A DNA stretch of 16,814 nucleotides from an uncultured Muribaculaceae bacterium. GTDB lineage: Bacteria > Bacteroidota > Bacteroidia > Bacteroidales > Muribaculaceae. The notes beneath the pieces are model-generated. The model saw only the letters and a program-made list of their open reading frames with translations, did no database searches and was not told where the DNA came from. This document shows positions 1 through 6,600 of this stretch, one piece after another. Location: NCBI GenBank assembly GCA_910578305.1, contig CAJTQH010000029.1:1-16814 (forward strand). Reading direction: 5' to 3'. Made by a program: the position numbers and the translations under genes. How positions within the stretch are numbered: position 1 is the stretch's first letter; the number at the start of each line of letters is the position of its first letter.

Positions 1-20
1 AGGATCAAACTCTTCGTTGT
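1..20 (-). rRNA. rrs: 16S rRNA gene, 5' end only (runs off left edge)
   Basis: Read on the minus strand, the first 13 bases give AGAGTTTGATCCT, the universal start of small-subunit rRNA (the classic 27F primer site). They are preceded by ACAACGA, the form usual in Bacteroidales. By alignment with the E. coli numbering, where AGAG begins at base 8, the mature 5' end falls at about position 20. Only this tip lies in the window; the rest of the gene and any rRNA operon lie to the left. This is seen directly and is secure as a 16S start, although the exact mature end is inferred. Confidence 0.93.
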
Positions 21-294
21 TAGTATCTTATCTTTTTCTTTTTTCAAATCAAAAAACAAGACAATAAAATAAAAGTATTTTCTGTCTTGACTGCGTGCCG
101 CAGATATCCACCCTAAAGTGGCGCTGCGTTCCAGTCCGTGGCTCCGAATTCCGACTTATTGACTTTTTGTATTTCCTTCAGAAATTGACTAAGAGACTTC
201 TTAAAAAAAATGACTCTTGTACTACTTCTGTCTATTGCAAATATTTCAATGTTCTCGTTTTCGTTTTGCCTTGGTTTGTTTCCCAAAAGCGGTG
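21..294 (-). other. 16S rRNA operon leader (transcribed, non-coding)
   Basis: This AT-rich stretch lies between the rRNA promoter and the 16S gene and should be the roughly 270-base pre-rRNA leader. It holds a GC-richer island with a small inverted repeat (CCAC at 108-111 and GTGG at 118-121), and a terminator-like or nut-like hairpin close to the 16S gene (49-89, listed separately). Two short open frames on the plus strand (95-373 and 210-422) cross it. They have low-complexity, Phe/Lys-rich translations and start inside the rRNA leader, so I do not regard them as genes. Confidence 0.75.
49..89 (-). promoter_or_regulatory. rRNA leader hairpin plus boxA-like element
   Basis: On the minus strand CAAGACAG (89-82) pairs with TTGTCTTG (64-57). 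Stacked inside, AAAATA (81-76) pairs with TATTTT (71-66). The result is a stem of about 14 bp with one bulged A, one G-U pair and a 4-base loop. Six T residues (56-51) follow immediately, giving GTTTTTTGA (57-49). This resembles the rRNA boxA consensus, and the whole resembles a boxB-hairpin/boxA antitermination site. It equally has the shape of an intrinsic terminator. It lies about 30 bases before the 16S 5' end. The structure is seen; the function is inferred. Confidence 0.5.
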
Positions 295-326
295 CAAAGT
301 TAAGGCGAGTTTTTCATTCTCGCAAA
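295..326 (-). promoter_or_regulatory. rRNA operon promoter
   Basis: On the minus strand TTTG (326-323) is followed after exactly 20 bases by TAACTTTG (302-295). This is a full match to the Bacteroidota primary-sigma promoter TTTG-N19-21-TAnnTTTG. Transcription should begin near 289 and run left into the 16S gene. Upstream DNA to about 420 is rich in A/T runs, as expected for a strong rRNA promoter, and includes a 6-3-6 inverted repeat at 352-366. Confidence 0.8.
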
Positions 327-587
327 TATTTTGGAAAGTTTTTTATCGGTCATTTTGGCGCAAAATCATTTAGACCGCTATTTTTCAGCAAATTAAAAAC
401 ATGTTGTAAAACATATTTTTAACCTACGTTAACACTTAGCGCAATCTCATCAACTCACGCCCCTCTATCAGATACTATTTTACAGCCACCACACCAAGGA
501 ATATCAACACCGCTATCATAGAGTAGAAATAATTTGAATAAATTTGCAAGACCTAATAAAATCCATCCACATTAAACGAAAACATAC
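327..587. other. Intergenic region upstream of rRNA promoter and yraN
   Basis: This is the non-coding gap between the rRNA promoter (leftward) and yraN (rightward). It contains the inverted repeat ATTTTG-GCG-CAAAAT at 352-366, flanked by CGGTC (347-351) and GACCG (373-377). It also contains T/A-rich DNA to 420 and a candidate -7 element for yraN at 539-546. I see nothing else recognisable between 420 and 538. Confidence 0.6.
539..546 (+). promoter_or_regulatory. Candidate yraN promoter -7 element
   Basis: TAAATTTG matches the Bacteroidota -7 consensus TAnnTTTG and lies 41 bases before the yraN start codon, which would leave a 5' leader of about 35 bases. No TTTG is present at the expected -33 position near 515-519, so only half of the consensus is met. 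Confidence 0.4.
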
Positions 588-962
588 ATGGCTCGACACA
601 ACAACACCGGCTCCTGGGGCGAACAAGTAGCAAGAGAATATCTGATAACAAAAGGCTATGCCGTAATGGATGCAAATGTACATGTAGGGCATAATGAACT
701 CGACATTGTGGCTACAAAAGGCGACCGCATAATATTTGTGGAGGTAAAGACAAGAAGTAATGACTTTGTAGATCCGATAGACGCCGTGGACGAAAAGAAA
801 ATAAGGCGACTCACAAAAGCCGCCGATTCATTTATAAGAAGTAAAAATGTTATACACGAACCCCAATTTGATATTATAGTAATAATAGGGTCGAAAGAAA
901 CGGGATATACCCTGGACCACTACGAGGACGCATTCCGTGCTCCTCTATCCGGATTCCGGTAG
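588..962 (+). CDS. yraN: YraN/UPF0102 family nuclease-fold protein
   Basis: This 124-residue protein has the size and motif order of the YraN (UPF0102) family. It carries TGSWGEQVAREYL at residues 7-19, then NELDIVA (36-42) and FVEVKTR (50-56). E37, D39, E52 and K54 form the E-x-D...E-x-K core of the PD-(D/E)XK endonuclease fold. The family is related to Holliday-junction resolvases, but its cellular role is poorly defined, so an exact function is not claimed. The gene stands alone on the plus strand between the rRNA promoter and the end of the convergent rnf operon, whose last gene ends 7 bases away. The start ATG fits the family N-terminus. No clear Shine-Dalgarno sequence is visible, which is usual for Bacteroidota. 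Confidence 0.9.
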   Translation: MARHNNTGSWGEQVAREYLITKGYAVMDANVHVGHNELDIVATKGDRIIFVEVKTRSNDFVDPIDAVDEKKIRRLTKAADSFIRSKNVIHEPQFDIIVIIGSKETGYTLDHYEDAFRAPLSGFR

Positions 963-969
963 CCGGATA
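946..969. terminator. Small inverted repeat spanning the yraN/rnfA convergent ends
   Basis: TATCCGG (946-952) and CCGGATA (963-969) form a perfect 7-bp stem with a 10-base loop. The repeat sits across the yraN stop codon and abuts the rnfA stop codon. It is well placed to act as a bidirectional transcription end for the two convergent units, but no T-tract follows on either strand. A classic intrinsic terminator is therefore not supported. Confidence 0.3.
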
Positions 970-1554
970 TCATGAAGGAATGCTTATACCGGCAAATCCC
1001 ATAAAAGCCATGGCAAGCAATCCGGCGCAGATAAGCGCTATGGCCGTGCCACGCATAGGCCGCGGCACATCGACAAGATCGAGTTGCTGACGTATGCCGG
1101 CAAATATCACAAGCGCCATGGTAAAGCCAACTGCCGTAGCTACAGCATAAGTGAGCGACATAAGAAGATTGAATTCCTTCTGCACCACGAGTATAGCTAC
1201 ACCGAGCACAGCACAATTGGTAGTGATCAGCGGCAAAAACACACCCAGCGCCTGATATAATGCAGGCGCCACCTTGCGCATCACTATTTCGAGCATCTGC
1301 ACCAACGACGCTATGACAAGAATAAACGCAATGGTCTGCATATACTGCAATCCGAACGGCACCAGCAGATAAGTCTGTAAAATCCATGTGACACAAGTGG
1401 CAAACGCCATGACAAATGTCACAGCCGCACCCATACCAACCGCCGACGACAGCTTGCGCGACACACCCATGAACGGGCAGATACCCAAAAACTGCGAAAA
1501 AACAATGTTATTGACAAATATCGCAGAAACGATTATAGATATATAAGCCAACAT
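970..1554 (-). CDS. rnfA: Rnf complex membrane subunit RnfA
   Basis: This is a 194-residue, very hydrophobic protein with about six membrane segments, the normal length for RnfA/NqrE. The family motifs FSQFLGICPFMG (19-30) and TTNCAVLG (111-118) are present. C26 and C114 match the conserved cysteines that, together with the equivalent pair in RnfE, hold an intramembrane iron-sulfur centre in Rnf/Nqr complexes (family knowledge). It is part of the membrane electron path of ferredoxin:NAD+ oxidoreductase, which couples redox to Na+ or H+ transport. It is the last gene of the operon, starting 4 bases after the rnfE stop codon. Confidence 0.95.
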   Translation of the reverse strand: MLAYISIIVSAIFVNNIVFSQFLGICPFMGVSRKLSSAVGMGAAVTFVMAFATCVTWILQTYLLVPFGLQYMQTIAFILVIASLVQMLEIVMRKVAPALYQALGVFLPLITTNCAVLGVAILVVQKEFNLLMSLTYAVATAVGFTMALVIFAGIRQQLDLVDVPRPMRGTAIALICAGLLAMAFMGFAGISIPS

Positions 1555-1558
1555 GGTG

Positions 1559-2149
1559 TCAGGATTTTCTTATACAGTTAAACAATGCTATGAGCAGCCC
1601 CAGAACGATAAACGCGCCGGGAGCAAGAACGAATGCCAGAGAGCCGAACTGCTCTGGATATACTTCCAGACCAAACACCCGACCCGTACCCAGCAACTCT
1701 CGCACGGCACCAAGCAATGTAAGTGCCAATGTAAACCCAAGTCCGATGCCTATGCCGTCAGCACACGAACGCAACACACTGTTGCGCGAAGCAAATGCCT
1801 CAGCACGGCCAAGCAGTATGCAATTGACCACAATAAGCGGTATGAAAATACCGAGTGTGGCATTGAGCGACGGAAGATATGCGGCCATCAACATCTGGAG
1901 CACACTGACAAATGTAGCGATAACCACTATATACACCGGAATGCGAACTGCTGACGGCACAACCGACTTAATGGCCGAAACCGACATATTGGAACATATG
2001 AGCACTCCCATAGTAGCAACCCCCATACTCATACCCGTTACAGCACTTCCGGTAGTACCCAGAGTGGGGCACATACCCAGCAGAAGCACAAATGTGGGAT
2101 TTTCTCTGACTATCCCGTTGTATATAATACGTAGAAAGTCCATAATCAT
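1559..2149 (-). CDS. rnfE: Rnf complex membrane subunit RnfE
   Basis: This roughly 196-residue polytopic membrane protein is homologous to RnfA and belongs to the RnfE/NqrD family. The markers are RENPTFVLLLGMCPTLG (15-31), with C27, and PLIVVNCILLGRAEAF (104-119), with C110. These are the partner cysteines of the RnfA/RnfE iron-sulfur site. The start at 2149 is preferred because its ATG overlaps the rnfG stop codon as ATGA, a typical translational-coupling junction. A longer in-frame ATG at 2170 would push further into rnfG. A second ATG two codons downstream (2143) fits family N-termini equally well, so the true start is 2149 or 2143. Confidence 0.94.
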   Translation of the reverse strand: MIMDFLRIIYNGIVRENPTFVLLLGMCPTLGTTGSAVTGMSMGVATMGVLICSNMSVSAIKSVVPSAVRIPVYIVVIATFVSVLQMLMAAYLPSLNATLGIFIPLIVVNCILLGRAEAFASRNSVLRSCADGIGIGLGFTLALTLLGAVRELLGTGRVFGLEVYPEQFGSLAFVLAPGAFIVLGLLIALFNCIRKS

Positions 2150-2751
2150 CTTGTTTCTTTCTGTGAACAATAGACATCAAAAACAGCCCGAGCCCGCGCC
2201 ATGGCATCTACAAACGCACGCGAAGTGATGGTAGCCGCAGTGATACCATCGATCGAACCGCCATCGGCAGTGAGACGCGATGCAGGATCACAAGGATCAA
2301 GACCGATCACCGAACGATTGCCCCGGTCCATGCGAAACCACTGTTGCATTCTGGCGCCAAGCCCCGGCGTCTCAGCCTGCGACACCACTTCATAGCCCAC
2401 CACACGGCCATGGGCATCGAAACCATACATCACCACAATTTCGCCCGAAAATCCGTCGAGCGAATAACTCTCCACCGCAGCGCCCACAAATTCCGTTCCC
2501 GAAAAGGCCGGATAGACCTCGAGCTCGCGATCCGTGCCCGCCAGAGCAATACTACAGGCATCGGCAAGCGGATCATTGGTATGCGACGGAAGCACTATCG
2601 AGACCGCCTGCGCACGCTGCTCCAAAGCTGCACGCTCAACGGCTTCGGCCGTAAACGAATGCACCCATGCCAGCAAAGCGCCACTAAGAGCGCAAAATGT
2701 CGTAAGCACCACGAATATACGCAGAAACGACGATTTATTATCAACAGCCAT
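2146..2751 (-). CDS. rnfG: Rnf complex FMN-binding subunit RnfG
   Basis: This 201-residue protein has a single N-terminal membrane segment (about 9-30) followed by a periplasmic FMN-binding domain. The motif DGITAATITS (168-177) matches the flavinylation motif of RnfG/NqrC, with T174 as the expected threonine that carries FMN through a phosphoester bond. It has A where most members have G in S/T-G-A-T. An upstream in-frame ATG at 2790 exists, but the start at 2751 has a perfect AGGAGG seven bases before it and gives the normal family length. It overlaps the end of rnfD by 11 bases. Flavin transfer needs ApbE, which is not encoded in this window. Confidence 0.93.
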   Translation of the reverse strand: MAVDNKSSFLRIFVVLTTFCALSGALLAWVHSFTAEAVERAALEQRAQAVSIVLPSHTNDPLADACSIALAGTDRELEVYPAFSGTEFVGAAVESYSLDGFSGEIVVMYGFDAHGRVVGYEVVSQAETPGLGARMQQWFRMDRGNRSVIGLDPCDPASRLTADGGSIDGITAATITSRAFVDAMARARAVFDVYCSQKETR

Positions 2752-3697
2752 AAGCACGCCTCCTTTCTCCAAACTTACGTGGACGAACATAACGGTTGAT
2801 GAGTGGTGTCACACCATTCATTATCAAAATTGCAAACGACACCCCTTCGGGATATGCCCCCCAGTGTCGGATAACAACCGTGATAACGCCTATCATCACA
2901 CCATATATCATCATGCCGCGATGCGTCATTGGCGAAGTAACATAGTCGGTGGCCATAAAAAACGCCCCAAGCAGAAGTCCGCCTCCAAGCAGCTCCACAG
3001 CCACATCCGAGCCTATGGCCAAGGCAAACAAAGTGACTGTAGAAAGTATCGCTACTGGCACATGCCACGTAATAACCCGGGTGACAAGCAGCCACGTAGC
3101 CCCGATCAGCAATGCCACAGCTCCAACCTCGCCCAGTGAGCCACCGGTAAAGCCAAGAGCCTCACGCATCAGATCCATCTGCACGACATCGCCCGTCTTC
3201 AGACTGCTGAGAAGCGTGGCACCGGTAGATACATCAACATAGCTCATGCGGTCGGCACCGGGGAGAGGCCACGAAGTCATCTGTGCCGGAAATGACAGCA
3301 ACAGAAACACTCGTCCCACCAAAGCGGGATTAAATATATTACATCCCAGCCCACCGAAAGCCATCTTACCGACACCGATGGCCACAACACCGCCGATAGC
3401 AACAATCCACAGCGGCAGATTGCTGGGCAGATTAAAAGCCAGCAACAGCCCGGTAAGAACTGCCGACACACTGAACACAGGCGTACGTCGCCCGAGCATA
3501 TAGCGGGATATGACATATTCCGTAACAAGACACACCAGCACCGATCCGGCTGTGACTATGGCCGCTCCCAAGCCAAAACAATAGAGCGAGCATGCGAGCG
3601 CCGGCATCAATGCGATGATAACCATCCACATAATACGGTCGGTCGACCGCGGCGAATGGATGTGAGGCGAACCCGATATGGAGAGTATCTGCTGCAT
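2741..3697 (-). CDS. rnfD: Rnf complex membrane FMN subunit RnfD
   Basis: This 318-residue protein belongs to the NqrB/RnfD family and has about eight to ten hydrophobic segments. SPHIHSPRSTDRIMW near residues 9-24 and the GGLGCNIFNPALVGR block (115-129) are family hallmarks. STGATLL (157-163) is the covalent FMN site, with T161 as the expected flavinylated threonine. It forms the core of the ion-translocating membrane module with RnfA, E and G. The gene begins 32 bases after rnfC and its end overlaps the rnfG start, so all are cotranscribed. Confidence 0.95.
   Translation of the reverse strand: MQQILSISGSPHIHSPRSTDRIMWMVIIALMPALACSLYCFGLGAAIVTAGSVLVCLVTEYVISRYMLGRRTPVFSVSAVLTGLLLAFNLPSNLPLWIVAIGGVVAIGVGKMAFGGLGCNIFNPALVGRVFLLLSFPAQMTSWPLPGADRMSYVDVSTGATLLSSLKTGDVVQMDLMREALGFTGGSLGEVGAVALLIGATWLLVTRVITWHVPVAILSTVTLFALAIGSDVAVELLGGGLLLGAFFMATDYVTSPMTHRGMMIYGVMIGVITVVIRHWGAYPEGVSFAILIMNGVTPLINRYVRPRKFGERRRAYGC
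2759..2764 (-). promoter_or_regulatory. Strong Shine-Dalgarno of rnfG
   Basis: AGGAGG on the minus strand (2764-2759) lies seven bases before the ATG at 2751-2749, inside the final codons of rnfD. It decides the rnfG start against the longer in-frame alternative. I did not notice another full AGGAGG at the starts examined closely, and such sites are rare in Bacteroidota. It may set a higher rnfG translation rate. Confidence 0.7.
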
Positions 3698-3729
3698 ACA
3701 GTATTCTGTTTATATAATATTACATAGGA

Positions 3730-5061
3730 TTATCTTTTCTTGCGACTTCTGACCACTCCCTTGCCGTAACGGATATAGTCGAGCAACGGGCGCGACGACG
3801 GACACACATAACTGCACGAACCGCATTCTATACACGACATCATGCCTCCGTCCCCAACCGCCTCATCCACCTGACCCAGACGTGAGAGTGTGGATATGAG
3901 ATATGGTTCAAGCCCCATAGGGCACACCTCGACACACTTGGCGCATCTCACGCACGGATCCACCGATGCACGACCGGCAACAGATGCCGGGAGTACCAAT
4001 ATCCCCGACAGCCCTTTTGTAACCGGAACGTCGACATTCGTCACCGCACGTCCCATCATTGGACCACCGAACACCACCTTGTCACCAGCTCCGAGTTCTA
4101 CTCCGCTCAAACGCAGAAGTTCCCGTACAGGATACCCCAACGGCACCCGGTAATTAGCCGGACGAGGCACCTCCGGCCCGGTGACAGTGACTATACGACG
4201 GGTAAGTGGTTGTCCGAGAACCAATGCCTCATAAAGAGCATATATTGTAGCCACATTCATCACCACTACCCCGACATCCGATGGCAAGCCACCCACCGGC
4301 ACCTCCCTGCGAAGTGTCGCATGGATCAATTGTTTCTCGCCACCCTGCGGATAACGGCTGCGCAAAGCTATCACCTCAACATCGTCACAATCGCCCGAAT
4401 GAACTGAAAGTGCCTTTATGGCATCGGGCTTATTATCCTCGATGCCGATCACAGCCTTCGACGCTCCGACAATAGCCATCGCCAGACGCACTCCATACAC
4501 TATTGCCGCCGGAGCTGACAGCATCAACGCATGATCACAGGTCAGATACGGCTCACACTCCACGGCATTGATCACAAGAGTATCCACCTTGCCGGGAGGC
4601 ACATCGAGCTTTACATGTGTTGGAAATGTAGCACCACCCATACCCACAAGACCCGCATCCCGCACTTTCTCAATATAAGGTCGTGCGCATGCGCGGATCT
4701 GTCCGGGCATATCTCCCTCCATATCTGCAAGCCCCCCCTGCTCCGGTTGAGCATCCCCCACAGAAATGACCACCGCCTGCTCCGGATATCCCCAGGGTCC
4801 GTCGACCGACCCCACTGATTTCACAACACCGAAGACCGGCGAATGAAGTGCTGCCGATATCCGCGACGACGGCTCAGCTATAATCTGTCCCGCTGCCACA
4901 TCCTGCCCCACAGCCACAACTGCCCGAGACGGACTGCCTATACTCTGACCAAGCGGCAGCACAAGCGACGCCACCGGCGCAAGATCAACGATGGGAGCAG
5001 AAGCCGAAAGTTTAAAATCAGGAATATGTATTCCACCAGGATGAAATGTATGTAACGTCAT
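3730..5061 (-). CDS. rnfC: Rnf complex NADH/FMN/Fe-S subunit RnfC
   Basis: This 443-residue soluble subunit is where NAD(H) meets the Rnf complex. The N-terminal FHPGGIHIP motif (6-14) leads a barrel-sandwich region. GLVGMGGATFPTHVK (137-151) is the glycine-rich FMN/NADH-binding segment seen in NuoF and RnfC, and VINAVECEPYL follows (163-173). Two [4Fe-4S] motifs lie near the C-terminus: C370/C373/C376/C380 and C410/C413/C416/C420. The reading frame extends 39 codons further upstream, but the ATG at 5061 overlaps the rnfB stop codon as ATGA and begins exactly at the family N-terminus, so that start is used. Confidence 0.95.
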   Translation of the reverse strand: MTLHTFHPGGIHIPDFKLSASAPIVDLAPVASLVLPLGQSIGSPSRAVVAVGQDVAAGQIIAEPSSRISAALHSPVFGVVKSVGSVDGPWGYPEQAVVISVGDAQPEQGGLADMEGDMPGQIRACARPYIEKVRDAGLVGMGGATFPTHVKLDVPPGKVDTLVINAVECEPYLTCDHALMLSAPAAIVYGVRLAMAIVGASKAVIGIEDNKPDAIKALSVHSGDCDDVEVIALRSRYPQGGEKQLIHATLRREVPVGGLPSDVGVVVMNVATIYALYEALVLGQPLTRRIVTVTGPEVPRPANYRVPLGYPVRELLRLSGVELGAGDKVVFGGPMMGRAVTNVDVPVTKGLSGILVLPASVAGRASVDPCVRCAKCVEVCPMGLEPYLISTLSRLGQVDEAVGDGGMMSCIECGSCSYVCPSSRPLLDYIRYGKGVVRSRKKR

Positions 5062-5924
5062 AGCAGAGAAGCTGTGTGTGATGAATCGGATTGTGATGAT
5101 GGCGATATGACAGGGAAATTGGCCGTATGGATAGCTCCCGTAGGGCACACTGCTACGCACTTGCGACACAGACGGCACTTGGCAGCATCTATCACAGCCA
5201 GATTATGTTCTACGACAATAGCCCCGAACGGACACGTACGCGCACACTTGCCGCATCCGACACAGGCCGCGGAGCAATTTCTACGAGCCACAGCTCCCGA
5301 GGCAAGGGAGGAACATGACACCCACACTCGACGACCTTTAGGCCCGTATGGTCTTAATTGCAACAATTTACGTGGACAATTGCCCACACACACGCCACAA
5401 CCCGTACAGAGATTCTCATCAATCTCAGGCAGACGCGTGTCAGAATTCAGCTTAATAGCACCGAACCGACATGCTCCTATGCAATCACCACACCCGAGAC
5501 ATCCGTATGCACAACTTTCCGTACCGGACGAGACTGCTGACACAATGGCACACGACAAAGGGCCATGATAAATCGCTGCTGCATGACGCGACTCACATAT
5601 ACCGGCACAACGCAATACAGCCACATTTCTCACTACATCGACAGATTCCGCACCGAACACGGCCGCGATACGCTTCATGCCATCGGATCCGGCTCCCGGA
5701 CAATTCATACCATCGACACCACCACGGTCCACACATTTAACAGCAAAGTCATGACATCCGTTAAATCCGCACGCACCACAGTTGGCTCCGGGCAAAATAT
5801 CTTCTACCTCAACAATGCGAGGATCCTCGCTGACGGCAAACCGCCGCGACACAGCATATAAAGCCAACGCCGCCAACGCGCCTACAGAACCGAGAATAAT
5901 GACTGATATCAGTATGGAATTCAT
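5058..5924 (-). CDS. rnfB: Rnf complex ferredoxin-like subunit RnfB
   Basis: This 288-residue subunit is the likely electron entry point from ferredoxin. It has one N-terminal membrane anchor (about 4-26). A four-cysteine Fe-S domain follows, with C49, C52, C57 and C75 in the pattern ANCGACGFNGC. Four ferredoxin-type cysteine sets come next: C142/145/148/152, C173/176/179/183, C221/224/227/231 and C250/253/256/260. This suggests up to five clusters. The Ser-rich C-terminal tail shows no motif. The gene starts 20 bases after rseC and couples by ATGA to rnfC. Confidence 0.95.
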   Translation of the reverse strand: MNSILISVIILGSVGALAALALYAVSRRFAVSEDPRIVEVEDILPGANCGACGFNGCHDFAVKCVDRGGVDGMNCPGAGSDGMKRIAAVFGAESVDVVRNVAVLRCAGICESRHAAAIYHGPLSCAIVSAVSSGTESCAYGCLGCGDCIGACRFGAIKLNSDTRLPEIDENLCTGCGVCVGNCPRKLLQLRPYGPKGRRVWVSCSSLASGAVARRNCSAACVGCGKCARTCPFGAIVVEHNLAVIDAAKCRLCRKCVAVCPTGAIHTANFPVISPSSQSDSSHTASLL

Positions 5925-5944
5925 ACAATCTGGTCAACAAAGGT

Positions 5945-6379
5945 TTAATATGTGTTTTCTTCTTTATCTATTTCAACATGCCATCTCACAACACGGTCTG
6001 TCGCCGACCTCATGAACCACAGCAATAATATATATAATAATGCGCCCGCTACGCCGCCAATAGCCATCACTCCATCGGAAGAATACCCGAATACACATCC
6101 TGCCACAAAAATTCCAAGAGCCATTGCCGCCACAGGCATTACAAGACACAGTAGAATAGCGATCCAACGAGTGGACGAAGCCAGAGTAAGAACCACCGGC
6201 ATACCAGGAACCAGACCGGCCGTAGAACCGGCAGATATCCGCACTACCGATCTGCCGGAGCCTGAACAAAACATGGCTATCGAACATCCCGAACAATCAG
6301 TACCATCACTGAGACGCACACTGACACAGTCACGTCCCACCGACTTCACTACACCACGATGTATCTCATTTTCAACCAT
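5945..6379 (-). CDS. rseC: RseC/MucC-family membrane protein at the head of the rnf operon
   Basis: This 144-residue protein of the SoxR-reducing RseC/MucC family has a short cytoplasmic N-terminal region with C29, C32 and C38 in the typical CxxC-x5-C pattern. Two membrane segments follow (about 72-95 and 103-123). In Proteobacteria RseC accompanies Rnf genes and helps keep SoxR reduced; its role in Bacteroidota is unproven, and a part in Rnf assembly or redox sensing is inference from position. An in-frame ATG at 6436 is excluded because it lies upstream of the predicted transcription start. The ATG at 6379 follows a complete promoter by about 20 bases and aligns with the family. Confidence 0.88.
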   Translation of the reverse strand: MVENEIHRGVVKSVGRDCVSVRLSDGTDCSGCSIAMFCSGSGRSVVRISAGSTAGLVPGMPVVLTLASSTRWIAILLCLVMPVAAMALGIFVAGCVFGYSSDGVMAIGGVAGALLYILLLWFMRSATDRVVRWHVEIDKEENTY

Positions 6380-6405
6380 ATCAAGCACCAAGCAACTTTC
6401 TTCCA

Positions 6406-6437
6406 CAAAATTAATGATTATAATGTGATAAATCAAA
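6406..6437 (-). promoter_or_regulatory. rseC-rnfBCDGEA operon promoter
   Basis: On the minus strand TTTG (6437-6434), a 20-base spacer and TAATTTTG (6413-6406) form a full match to the Bacteroidota promoter consensus. Transcription should start near 6400, giving a leader of about 20 bases before the rseC ATG at 6379. Its -33 element is 97 bases from that of the divergent perR promoter. Confidence 0.8.
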
Positions 6438-6467
6438 TTTCAAAGCGACAATGAGCATAGCGCGCCC

Positions 6468-6483
6468 GAAATGTCGACATTTC
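6468..6483. promoter_or_regulatory. Perfect 16-bp palindrome between rnf and perR promoters
   Basis: GAAATGTCGACATTTC equals its own reverse complement over all 16 bases. A third copy of the half-site, ACATTTC, follows five bases later at 6488-6494. The site lies about 30 bases upstream of the rnf -33 element and about 50 bases upstream of the perR -33 element. It is therefore placed for a dimeric regulator acting on either promoter. It differs from the PerR-type box at 6581-6595. No regulator is assigned. Confidence 0.45.
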
Positions 6484-6534
6484 TGACACATTTCACAAAC
6501 GTCAATCCTCCCAAACTTAAAAAAACTCAAAACA

Positions 6535-6566
6535 TTTGCATATATAAAAAAATCAGTCTATATTTG
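6535..6566 (+). promoter_or_regulatory. perR promoter
   Basis: TTTG (6535-6538), a 20-base spacer and TATATTTG (6559-6566) match the full Bacteroidota promoter consensus. The start of transcription is expected near 6572, leaving a leader of under 30 bases that is largely occupied by the operator at 6581-6595. Confidence 0.82.
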
Positions 6567-6580
6567 TAATGCAATTAAAA

Positions 6581-6595
6581 TTGTAATAATTACAA
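6581..6595. promoter_or_regulatory. PerR/Fur-type 7-1-7 operator
   Basis: TTGTAAT-A-ATTACAA is a perfect 7-1-7 inverted repeat, the layout of known PerR and Fur boxes, and differs from the B. subtilis PerR consensus TTATAAT-n-ATTATAA at one base per arm. An extra half-site TTGTAAT occurs at 6564-6570, overlapping the -7 element. The box sits between the transcription start and the perR ATG (6601), which points to autoregulation. Since the rubrerythrin gene has no promoter of its own, it would be controlled from here too. The operator is seen; its binding by PerR is inferred. Confidence 0.75.
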
Positions 6596-6600
6596 ATAGA

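Noticed and set aside
95..422. Two short plus-strand open frames (92 and 70 codons) near the left edge
   Set aside because: They lie inside the rRNA leader and promoter region, have low-complexity Phe/Lys/Ser-rich translations with no family resemblance, and would be transcribed against the rRNA operon.
5062..5178. A 39-codon N-terminal extension of RnfC
   Set aside because: It overlaps rnfB coding sequence, has no family match, and the internal ATG couples perfectly to the rnfB stop codon.
6380..6436. A 19-codon N-terminal extension of RseC
   Set aside because: It lies within and upstream of the predicted promoter, so it would not be in the mRNA; the family N-terminus fits the ATG at 6379.
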